Shown: piece by piece, positions 1 to 5,857 of the stretch
Position numbering within the stretch: position 1 is the stretch's first letter
How the letters are laid out: each line of letters begins with the position of its first letter
Source: Ruminococcus sp. UBA1780
GTDB lineage: Bacteria; Bacillota; Clostridia; Oscillospirales; Ruminococcaceae
Direction of reading: 5' to 3'
Length of the DNA stretch: 20,322 bases
NCBI GenBank assembly: GCA_002315235.1
Contig: DCGK01000067.1
Span: 1-20,322, forward strand
The notes under the pieces: model-generated
The model's input: only the letters and a program-made list of their open reading frames with translations
Told to the model about the DNA's origin: nothing
Database searches by the model: none
Translations under genes and position numbers: made by a program

Positions 1-7
1 TATTTCG

Positions 8-751
8 TCAGAATACCCTGACGTCACCCCTGTTGAACAGAGCTGCAGCCGTTCCGGAACTGATAAGGTCCTCCGGCGTGCCGACGTGGAACGAATCCTT
101 CCCCATCATCCACCAGGTATCGGCATAACGGCGTGCCAGTTCAATATCGTGAGTGGAGACAAGAATGGATTTGCCCTGACTGTACGCCAAAGTCTGCAGA
201 AGCTGCATGATTTCGATTCTGGACGAAATATCCAGAAATGAAGTCGGTTCATCCAGAATCATAATCTGCGGTTCCTGACACACAGCCCTTGCAAGCATTA
301 CAAGCTGTCTCTGGCCGTCACTGATTTTTGTAAAATCAGTATCCCTCAGATAACTTATTCCTGTGAGCTTCATGGCGTTTTCAGAAATTTTACGGTCATC
401 AGCGTTTAAAAATCCGAACATGCCGGTGTACGGATAGCGTCCTGATTCGACTATTTCACCGCAGGTAATAAGCTCAGCTCCGGCTTTTCCTGTAAGCAGC
501 ACGGACATTGTTTTTGCGATTTCCTTTTCGTTCATGTCCTTCTGGTTTCTTCCGGAAATCATTACAGAACCTGAAAGAGGGGCAAGCTGAGCGGCAAGGC
601 TTTTCAGAATTGTTGACTTGCCTGAACCGTTCGGACCGATAAGTGTTATTATTTCACCGGGATTTACAGTAAATTCAAGATTTTTTACTATTTCCTTTTT
701 TCCGTATCCCACGGAGAGGCCGCGGGCTTCCAGAGTAAAGCATTTTTCCAT
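8..751 (-). CDS. ABC transporter ATP-binding protein (corrinoid/heme/siderophore type)
   Basis: ATPase subunit of a type II metal-chelate importer, expected on the cytoplasmic face with the FecCD-type permease encoded just upstream. From the chosen start the protein has 247 residues. Walker A is GPNGSGKS (39-46), Walker B is IMILDE (163-168) and the switch histidine is H201. Two motifs are not standard. The signature reads ISDGQ (143-147) instead of LSGGQ, and the Q-loop region reads SVLLTGK (83-89) without the usual glutamine. The start at 751 is preferred over the upstream in-frame ATG at 781 because AAAGGAG lies about 8 nt before it; the stop of the permease (753-755) is then 1 nt away, implying translational coupling. 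It is the last gene of the B12-riboswitch operon. ABC ATPase is certain; the substrate is inferred from context. Confidence 0.9.
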   Translation of the reverse strand: MEKCFTLEARGLSVGYGKKEIVKNLEFTVNPGEIITLIGPNGSGKSTILKSLAAQLAPLSGSVMISGRNQKDMNEKEIAKTMSVLLTGKAGAELITCGEIVESGRYPYTGMFGFLNADDRKISENAMKLTGISYLRDTDFTKISDGQRQLVMLARAVCQEPQIMILDEPTSFLDISSRIEIMQLLQTLAYSQGKSILVSTHDIELARRYADTWWMMGKDSFHVGTPEDLISSGTAAALFNRGDVRVF

Positions 752-752
752 A

Positions 753-1772
753 TCAGCTGCTCCTTTTTCTGCTTCTTTCAAGCATGATAATCAGTACAAC
801 AGGAGCACCGAAAACCGCTGTTACAGAGCTTATGCTCAGCTCACGCGGGGCAAAGAGAGTCCGTGCTAGAAGGTCGGAACCAAGGCAGAAAACTGCACCG
901 CCGATAAATGAGGCCGGTATGATTACAACCGGCTTTGAGGTCCTGAAAAGCGTTCTTGCAAGATGCGGAACGGCAACTCCCACAAAGGATACCGGACCTG
1001 CAAATGCCGTTACACAGGCTGAAAGCATTCCCGACAGAATGATAAGTGCGGCCCTGAATCTTTTTATATTTACTCCTGAGTTTTCTGCGAATGATTCGCC
1101 GAGCTGGTAGGCACCCATCGGCTTGGATATAAGCATAGCTCCGGCAAGCGCAGTAAATGTTACAGCGGATGCTGCTCTGACATCGTTCCAGTCAGTTCCT
1201 GAAAATGAACCCGTTGACCAGTTGTGGAGGTTGACTATGTCGCTGTCGTCTGCAAAGGCGACAGCTATATCCGTAATGGCTGAACATATATAGCCTGTCA
1301 TAACACCGCTTATAATCAGCAGAGACATATTTTTTACCCTGCCTGAAACAAGCAGTATAAACCCCATCGAAAGCATCGAGCCGATGAAGGCGGCAGTGAC
1401 AAGTGCAGCGGAGTTCAGCATTATTCCTCCGCTCATAAAAAATATCATTACAAGAGCCACCACAAGCTTTGCGCCTGATGAGATGCCGAGGACAAACGGT
1501 CCTGCTATTGGATTTGAGAAAAAGTTCTGAAGCAGAAATCCGGAAACGGAAAGAGCCCCGCCGAGAACTGCCGCCGCAAGCAGGCGGGGAAGACGTATTC
1601 CGAAAATAATGTTTGAGACTGTTGTATCGGAAACGTTTCCGCAGAGAACATTAATTACTGTTCCCGGCGGTATTTTTACGCTTCCGAGTATCAGATTTGC
1701 GCATAGCATAATTATCAGCAGTACAGCAAGCACTGCAAATCCGGTTATGTACCGGACGTATCTGTTTTTCAT
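753..1772 (-). CDS. FecCD/BtuC-family ABC transporter permease
   Basis: Membrane subunit of an iron-siderophore, heme or cobalamin importer. The 339-residue protein is hydrophobic almost throughout. It opens with a transmembrane segment after MKNRYVRYI and carries family hallmarks such as RLPRLLAAAVLGGALS near residue 60 and a GPVSFVGVAVPHLAR stretch near residue 260, the coupling helix region that touches the ATPase. Length and pattern fit a ten-helix FecCD permease. The start has AGGAG about 8 nt upstream. It is separated from the substrate-binding protein gene by 68 nt and followed after 1 nt by the ATPase gene, which uses a ribosome binding site inside its last codons. The sequence alone does not tell corrinoid from heme or siderophore; the riboswitch at the head of the operon favours a corrinoid or a related tetrapyrrole or cobalt source. 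Confidence 0.92.
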   Translation of the reverse strand: MKNRYVRYITGFAVLAVLLIIMLCANLILGSVKIPPGTVINVLCGNVSDTTVSNIIFGIRLPRLLAAAVLGGALSVSGFLLQNFFSNPIAGPFVLGISSGAKLVVALVMIFFMSGGIMLNSAALVTAAFIGSMLSMGFILLVSGRVKNMSLLIISGVMTGYICSAITDIAVAFADDSDIVNLHNWSTGSFSGTDWNDVRAASAVTFTALAGAMLISKPMGAYQLGESFAENSGVNIKRFRAALIILSGMLSACVTAFAGPVSFVGVAVPHLARTLFRTSKPVVIIPASFIGGAVFCLGSDLLARTLFAPRELSISSVTAVFGAPVVLIIMLERSRKRSS

Positions 1773-1840
1773 TTTATATTCTCCTGTTCACGTCTGTGCA
1801 TTAGGGAAACGCTGATTTCCTCCTGTTCAGTTTAGCAGGA

Positions 1841-3019
1841 TTAGCTGAGTCTGTCAAGAAATACAAGGGAATCGTCAGGGTTTCCGCTCAGCATTATGCT
1901 GAGCTCCCTTATCATGTCGCTGCATTCACCGGTCTGCTGGAACATGTTGTGGCCCGAGCAGTATACGTTTCCGTTTTTTACTGCTCTGAAATCACTGAAA
2001 AGACTGCTCTTTCCGGTAAGCTGTTCTATGTCAGCCGGGGCGGCTTCAATTGAGCTGTTGTATATGATGTAGTCTGCATCCTTAGCCTTGTTGTAGAAAT
2101 CCTCCATCTGCATGTTCACGGAGGACATTTCATCCTCACCGGTTCCCAGCTCCTGATTTGTGAATATGTATTCACCGCCGGCAAGCTCTATCATTTTTGA
2201 AATATAGTCACCGGGCTTGCGTACGTTTACATATCCTGATGATGTGATATAGAAGAAGGCAACGGTTTTTCTGTCAGTTACGGAAGCTGTGTTTTTCTGA
2301 ACATCCTCGAAGGTTTTAAGCTTCTCTTCGAAAAATGCCTCAGCCTCGTCCTGCTTTCCAGTGAGAAGACCGTAGAGTTTAATCCATTCAAGTCTTCCGA
2401 GCGGATGCGATTCGTAGCTTGACCTTTCGGTAAATACCGGAATGCCGAGGCTGATGAGCTTTTCTTTAACAGCAGGGCTGTGATTTATCATCGTTGATTC
2501 TATGGCAGCTGTGCAGCCTTCCGAAAGCAGAAATTCATAGTCAGGGGCGCTGTATTTTCCTACATAGAAAATGTCTTCATCCTCAACAGCTTTTTTTATG
2601 CTTTCACGGCTCCAGTTTCCTGCTGAGGTGGAGGTGAATTCTATGCAGCTTTCAGCGTTCATTGAAAAAAACAGGTCCATTGCCGAAGATGCGGCCAGAT
2701 ATATTTTTTCATGTGCTTCATGCAGAACAGGGAGTGTGTTGTCTGCCGGGGTTTCGGTATTTTCCGGAACAAAGAGAAATTTTTCAGGTCCTGAAGTTAT
2801 TTCAGCGCAGCCGTCGCTCCGGTATGAGACTGAGAACTGTTCAGCATACAGAAGATTCATTTTTCCGGTTATTTCAGGAGATGAAACGGAAACAGCCGGG
2901 GCTGCGGTAAGTGCGGACTCAGAGGACGGCACTTCAGTAAAATTACCGGCAGAAGAACATCCGGAAAGTACAAGACTCAGCACGAGTGCTGAGCCTGCAG
3001 TATATCTGAATATTTTCAT
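1841..3019 (-). CDS. ABC transporter substrate-binding lipoprotein (BtuF/FhuD-like)
   Basis: Extracellular binding protein of 392 residues that should deliver the ligand to the permease and ATPase encoded downstream. A lipoprotein signal peptide ends in LSGC with the lipidated cysteine at residue 21, followed by a Ser/Ala-rich spacer. The rest shows class III binding protein features: a conserved PVFTERSSYESHPLGRLEW segment, a long linking helix around the EAEAFFEEKL stretch, then a YVNVRKPGDYISKMIELAGG segment and DADYIIYNSS near the C terminus. The start codon lies only 2 nt after the stop of the preceding lipoprotein gene and no clear Shine-Dalgarno sequence precedes it, so translation is probably coupled. 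The ligand cannot be read from the sequence. A corrinoid is favoured because of the upstream cobalamin riboswitch; heme or another metal chelate is possible. Confidence 0.88.
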   Translation of the reverse strand: MKIFRYTAGSALVLSLVLSGCSSAGNFTEVPSSESALTAAPAVSVSSPEITGKMNLLYAEQFSVSYRSDGCAEITSGPEKFLFVPENTETPADNTLPVLHEAHEKIYLAASSAMDLFFSMNAESCIEFTSTSAGNWSRESIKKAVEDEDIFYVGKYSAPDYEFLLSEGCTAAIESTMINHSPAVKEKLISLGIPVFTERSSYESHPLGRLEWIKLYGLLTGKQDEAEAFFEEKLKTFEDVQKNTASVTDRKTVAFFYITSSGYVNVRKPGDYISKMIELAGGEYIFTNQELGTGEDEMSSVNMQMEDFYNKAKDADYIIYNSSIEAAPADIEQLTGKSSLFSDFRAVKNGNVYCSGHNMFQQTGECSDMIRELSIMLSGNPDDSLVFLDRLS

Positions 3020-3021
3020 AA

Positions 3022-3978
3022 TTATTTTGCTTTTACTGAATCAGATGAAAATCTGAGTGTGTATTCAATTTCGTGAGGAGTGCTCATGGCTGTTGTGTCC
3101 GCTGAAACGGCATTTGCAAAGTCAAATCTTGATACAGGAATATCAAATTCTGAGAATTCCTCAGCATTTTCATCAGGGAGGTATTTTTCACCGTCAACCA
3201 TCATGTAGTCATAGTTTTTGCTGCTCCAGATGATTCTTGCTGATGCCCTGCCGTCCTTCACTGTAAGAACAGCAGGGGAGTTTACTGCAGCCCTGCCTGA
3301 ACCGCCTTCAAGAGTCACGTCCACAGTGTATTCACCGTCTTCAAGTCCGAGAGATTCAGCAGTAACTGAAGTTCCTTCAGCAAATGCGTCAGCAGGAAGT
3401 GAATCAGCACGGAAAACGAGAGTTCTGTCATACCATGTTTCCTTCTTTTTGCTGAATGCTGTGCAGTCAGTTTCAAAGTTAAGGGCTTCAACAGGAACAG
3501 TGAAAACATGTTCGCCGTTTTCATTTTCCTCAAATGCAATGTAGTCAGATTCTCCGGCAGACTCTGCAGCTTCACCTGTTCCCATGAATACGTAAAGGTA
3601 GCCAGTGCCGCCCATTGTCATTGCTGCAGTCATTTTTCCGTCAGCTACTGTGAGTTCACATGAAGTAATACTGAACATTGATGAGCTTGAATCAACGTTA
3701 ATGCTGTAAACACCGTCCTTAAGGCTGTCTGCGTAAACAGCTTCCATTCCTTCAAATCCTACTTCCTGAGGTGCTGCAGTTACAGGTTCGGTTACAGCCT
3801 CTGTAACCGCTTCAGTCACAGCTTCCGTTTCCTCTGAAGATTCAGCTTCAGTAACGGCTTCTGTTTCTGCGACAGTTGTTTCTGCCGGAACTGATGTGTT
3901 TTCATCAGTGCCTCCGCATGCTGTGAATGCAGTGAGTGAGAGTAAAAGTGCGCTGATAAGTGCAATGTTCTTTTTCAT
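3022..3978 (-). CDS. Lipoprotein with two tandem NEAT-like beta domains
   Basis: Exported lipoprotein of 318 residues, function not established. The signal peptide ends in FTAC (Cys21). A linker (about 30-75) repeats T-E-A-V and would hold the body away from the membrane. The body is two copies of one domain: copy 1 about 86-195 and copy 2 about 210-313. They align through LKDGVYSINV with LEDGEYTVDV, LTVADGK with LTVKDGR, FTVPVEALNFE with FDIPVSRFDFA, and LVFRADSL with LRFSSDSV. This resembles cell-surface NEAT domains that bind heme, but the classic YxxxY heme signature was not found, so the family name is tentative. Copy 2 carries a well-formed SSKNYDYMMVDGEKY stretch that is degenerate in copy 1. 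Its place between cbiK and the binding protein in a B12-riboswitch operon suggests ligand capture or hand-over at the surface. AACGGAGG supports the start. Confidence 0.6.
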   Translation of the reverse strand: MKKNIALISALLLSLTAFTACGGTDENTSVPAETTVAETEAVTEAESSEETEAVTEAVTEAVTEPVTAAPQEVGFEGMEAVYADSLKDGVYSINVDSSSSMFSITSCELTVADGKMTAAMTMGGTGYLYVFMGTGEAAESAGESDYIAFEENENGEHVFTVPVEALNFETDCTAFSKKKETWYDRTLVFRADSLPADAFAEGTSVTAESLGLEDGEYTVDVTLEGGSGRAAVNSPAVLTVKDGRASARIIWSSKNYDYMMVDGEKYLPDENAEEFSEFDIPVSRFDFANAVSADTTAMSTPHEIEYTLRFSSDSVKAK

Positions 3979-3998
3979 GTGTGTTTCCTCCGTTAAAA

Positions 3999-4034
3999 GG
4001 GCGGATAATACAGTGTTTGTATGATTATCCGCCC
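3999..4034 (-). terminator. Intercistronic hairpin between cbiK and the NEAT-like gene
   Basis: An 11-bp perfect stem (GGGCGGATAAT paired with ATTATCCGCCC) with a 14-nt loop follows the cbiK stop by about 60 nt. It is trailed by only four T residues before the ribosome binding site of the next gene. It could be a leaky terminator or a 3' stabiliser that sets cbiK expression apart from the transporter genes. Confidence 0.6.
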
Positions 4035-4093
4035 CGTTATATTGTTTGAGTTTTTACTTAATCAGTGTTTTCTTAAATCTGATTCTGATGAAA

Positions 4094-5152
4094 TTATTCA
4101 GCAGCCTTTTCGATTGCAGCCTTTGCGTGTTCAGTGTAGAGCTTTCTGATGGCTTCGTTTTCACCGAGACCTCTGAGGAGACATTCAGTCTTAAAGCCGG
4201 CAGCTTCAAATGCAGACTTCCATGAATCCTCGTCATCGCCTGCCATATCGTTGTTTGCGTGGTCACCGGCAACTACCATGAGAGGCTCGAGGATAACTCT
4301 TTTGTACTGACCTGCCTTAACCTTTTCAAGTACAGTTTCAAGTGAAGGTTCAGCTTCTACTGTACCGATAAAGTAGTTTTCAAATCCGTCAGCTGTGAGC
4401 ATATCCTGCATCTTTGAGTAAACCTGGTTTGAAGCAGCTTCTGTACCGTGACCCATGAAGCAGATTGCTGTTTCACCGTCATCATATTCCTTTGTCCAGT
4501 CTGTGATTGCTGTTTCAACTGTTTTGAAGTCTTCGTCACTTGTAAGGAGAGGTTCACCGATTACAACCTTTTCAAATGCATCCGAATACTGTGCAACCTT
4601 GCCTGAAAGTTCGTCATATTCGATACCGTTCATAAGGTGTGTAGGCTGAACAACGAGAGTCTTAACCTTGTTGTCAACAGCTCTTCTGAGTGAAGCGTCG
4701 ATGTCATCGATAAGAATGCCGTCACGTCTGTTTACGTGGTCGATAATGATGTTTGCTGTGAAGCCTCTTCTTACTGAGTATTCAGGGAAAGCAGCCTCCA
4801 GGTCATTTTCAATTGCACCGATTGTGAGACGGCGGCTGTCATTGAAGCTTGTACCGAAGCTTAATACGAGGAGTTCCTTTTCGCCGATTTCATCCTGGTT
4901 TCTGATGTTGTCAAGTGATGCATCGCCTGTTGTGTAGTCTTCCTCATCTTCCTCTGCAGTTTCCTCAGCGGCTTCAGTAACCTCAGCTTCGGTTACTTCA
5001 GGAGCCTCAGTATCTTCAGCAGCTTCTGTAACTTCTTCCGTTACAGCGTCCTGAACACTGTTCACTCCGGTATCTGTGTTTTCAGTACTGCCGCATGCAG
5101 TAAGGAGTGAAGCACAGAGTGCAAGACAGATAATAAATGTTGTTTTTTTCAT
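4094..5152 (-). CDS. cbiK: CbiK-family cobaltochelatase, exported lipoprotein form
   Basis: Anaerobic-pathway cobaltochelatase family (CbiK), which in its cytoplasmic form inserts cobalt into sirohydrochlorin. The 352-residue protein begins with a lipoprotein signal peptide whose lipobox LTAC puts the lipidated cysteine at residue 20. A Glu/Thr-rich V-T-E-A linker (about 30-75) follows, then the chelatase (about 88-352). Diagnostic motifs are LLVLSFGTSFNDSR (94-107), QPTHLMNGIEYDEL (169-182, candidate metal-binding His172), CFMGHGTEAASNQVY (231-245, His235) and LEPLMVVAGDHANND (288-302, His298). The start at 5152 is chosen over an in-frame ATG at 5269 because GAAAGG lies 10 nt upstream, the signal peptide starts there, and the upstream codons run through the riboswitch terminator. 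It is the first gene of a cobalamin-riboswitch operon. The family call is strong; its role outside the cell is unknown. Confidence 0.9.
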   Translation of the reverse strand: MKKTTFIICLALCASLLTACGSTENTDTGVNSVQDAVTEEVTEAAEDTEAPEVTEAEVTEAAEETAEEDEEDYTTGDASLDNIRNQDEIGEKELLVLSFGTSFNDSRRLTIGAIENDLEAAFPEYSVRRGFTANIIIDHVNRRDGILIDDIDASLRRAVDNKVKTLVVQPTHLMNGIEYDELSGKVAQYSDAFEKVVIGEPLLTSDEDFKTVETAITDWTKEYDDGETAICFMGHGTEAASNQVYSKMQDMLTADGFENYFIGTVEAEPSLETVLEKVKAGQYKRVILEPLMVVAGDHANNDMAGDDEDSWKSAFEAAGFKTECLLRGLGENEAIRKLYTEHAKAAIEKAAE

Positions 5153-5161
5153 GATGATCTT

Positions 5162-5191
5162 ACCTTTCAAAAATAGTTTTTCTGAAAAGGT
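5162..5191 (-). promoter_or_regulatory. Hairpin that can hide the cbiK ribosome binding site
   Basis: On the minus strand ACCTTTTC (5191-5184) can pair with GAAAGGT (5168-5162), the Shine-Dalgarno sequence of cbiK, with a further A5/T5 pairing inside the loop. The stem has one bulge. It could damp translation of transcripts that pass the upstream terminator. Seen by eye; no folding energy was computed. Confidence 0.45.
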
Positions 5192-5228
5192 ACGGGGCTG
5201 TTTTCTTACAGACAAATCCGGTTTTTCG

Positions 5229-5262
5229 CAAAAAAATAGCTTTCTCCTGCCATGAAGAAAGC
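5229..5262 (-). terminator. Riboswitch expression-platform terminator
   Basis: On the minus strand a stem GCTTTCT/AGAAAGC with a 10-nt loop is followed directly by TATTTTTTT, the form of an intrinsic terminator. It lies between the cobalamin aptamer and cbiK, where a transcriptional off-switch is expected. A second 8-bp hairpin (GGACACGT-TTTC-ACGTGTCC, 5272-5291) sits just before it and may belong to the switching structure. Confidence 0.8.
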
Positions 5263-5344
5263 GCATCATCGGGACACGTGAAAACGTGTCCGCAGCAGTA
5301 CGATCAATACCTCGTGATCTGAAGAGCTTTACGCAGCTTCTGTA

Positions 5345-5535
5345 CCAGCAGACGGCAGGTTTCCTGACTTGAGCATCACCGCATACAGCAGCCTTCCCGG
5401 TTATCCCAGTGACTGTATCCCCATAAATACTGTGCTGTATACTCTGCTTTCACAGTGACGAGATCGTACAGCATTTTCAGCTGTTTCCCTTTTAACCCTT
5501 CTGATGAAAAAAACACCGAAGGGCACCGCCTGTTA
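5345..5535 (-). ncRNA. Cobalamin (B12) riboswitch aptamer
   Basis: Read on the minus strand the conserved blocks occur in the right order: GGTGCC (5527-5522), GGTTAAAAGGGAA (5497-5485), a TCACTGTGAA core, TCACTGGG followed by CCGGGAAGGC, and the B12 box AGTCAGGAAACCTGCC (5369-5354). This matches the cobalamin riboswitch family closely. Between the core and the GGGAAGG block is a peripheral stretch of about 45 nt. It lies in the leader of the cbiK-transporter operon, so B12 or a related corrinoid should repress the five downstream genes through the terminator at 5229-5262. Confidence 0.95.
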
Positions 5536-5536
5536 T

Positions 5537-5564
5537 TTATTCAGTTAGTGTTATTCAGTTAGCG
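5537..5564 (-). repeat. Tandem 14-bp repeat in the riboswitch leader
   Basis: Plus-strand TTATTCAGTTAGTG is followed at once by TTATTCAGTTAGCG, 13 of 14 bases identical. It lies between the promoter at 5590-5618 and the aptamer, so it would be transcribed as the start of the leader. Confidence 0.7.
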
Positions 5565-5589
5565 TCTTTACTAAGTGCACAACATCAAT

Positions 5590-5618
5590 ATTATAGCATG
5601 TTGTACATAGAAAAGCAA
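5590..5618 (-). promoter_or_regulatory. Sigma-A promoter of the cbiK-transporter operon
   Basis: On the minus strand TTGCTT (5618-5613) and a perfect TATAAT (5595-5590) are 17 bp apart. Transcription would start near 5583, about 50 nt before the cobalamin aptamer. Confidence 0.8.
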
Positions 5619-5678
5619 TTATTTTTGGAACAAATATCAAGAAGCAGGTGTAGAAGTTTACTATATATTATAATACGG

Positions 5679-5698
5679 TTTTGTCTGAAATGACAAAA
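5679..5698. repeat. Short inverted repeat in the divergent intergenic region
   Basis: TTTTGTC and GACAAAA form a perfect 7-bp dyad around a 6-nt centre, between the two divergent promoters. It may be a protein-binding site. Apart from this dyad and the one at 5723-5756, nothing else was recognised in the AT-rich stretch between the promoters. Confidence 0.4.
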
Positions 5699-5722
5699 GC
5701 AATAATTTGTATAGCACAATTC

Positions 5723-5756
5723 ACTAAATACGATACAAATTTGTACGAATTTTAGT
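5723..5756. promoter_or_regulatory. 34-bp dyad upstream of the rhamnogalacturonan lyase promoter
   Basis: A perfect 12-bp palindrome TACAAATTTGTA (5734-5745) is flanked at equal distance by ACTAAA (5723-5728) and TTTAGT (5751-5756), all around the same centre. It ends 6 bp before the -35 box at 5763. Position and symmetry fit an activator or repressor site for the lyase gene; the regulator is unknown. Confidence 0.5.
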
Positions 5757-5762
5757 AAACAC

Positions 5763-5791
5763 TTGACATGATTGTATTAAAAATATATAAT
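5763..5791 (+). promoter_or_regulatory. Consensus sigma-A promoter of the rhamnogalacturonan lyase gene
   Basis: TTGACA (5763-5768) and TATAAT (5786-5791) both match the consensus and are 17 bp apart. Transcription would start near 5798, giving a leader of about 60 nt. Such a strong promoter next to a dyad suggests expression is limited by a regulator. Confidence 0.88.
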
Positions 5792-5857
5792 ATATGTATG
5801 GAATTCGGCGTGAAACCGGAACGAATAAAACCTGTTTATTAACGGAGGTTGTGTGTT

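Noticed and set aside
752..781. Upstream ATG at 781 as the start of the ABC ATPase
   Set aside because: The ATG at 751 has AAAGGAG at proper distance and leaves a 1-nt gap to the permease stop; the extra ten residues are just the permease end read in another frame.
1769..1801. A 10-codon reading frame (MHRREQENIK) whose stop overlaps the permease start as ATGA
   Set aside because: The nearest GGAGG is about 16 nt from its ATG and there is no similarity to judge by. It may be chance, though a coupling role cannot be excluded.
5153..5269. A 39-codon in-frame upstream extension of cbiK
   Set aside because: It runs through the riboswitch terminator, lacks a ribosome binding site, and would bury the signal peptide inside the protein.
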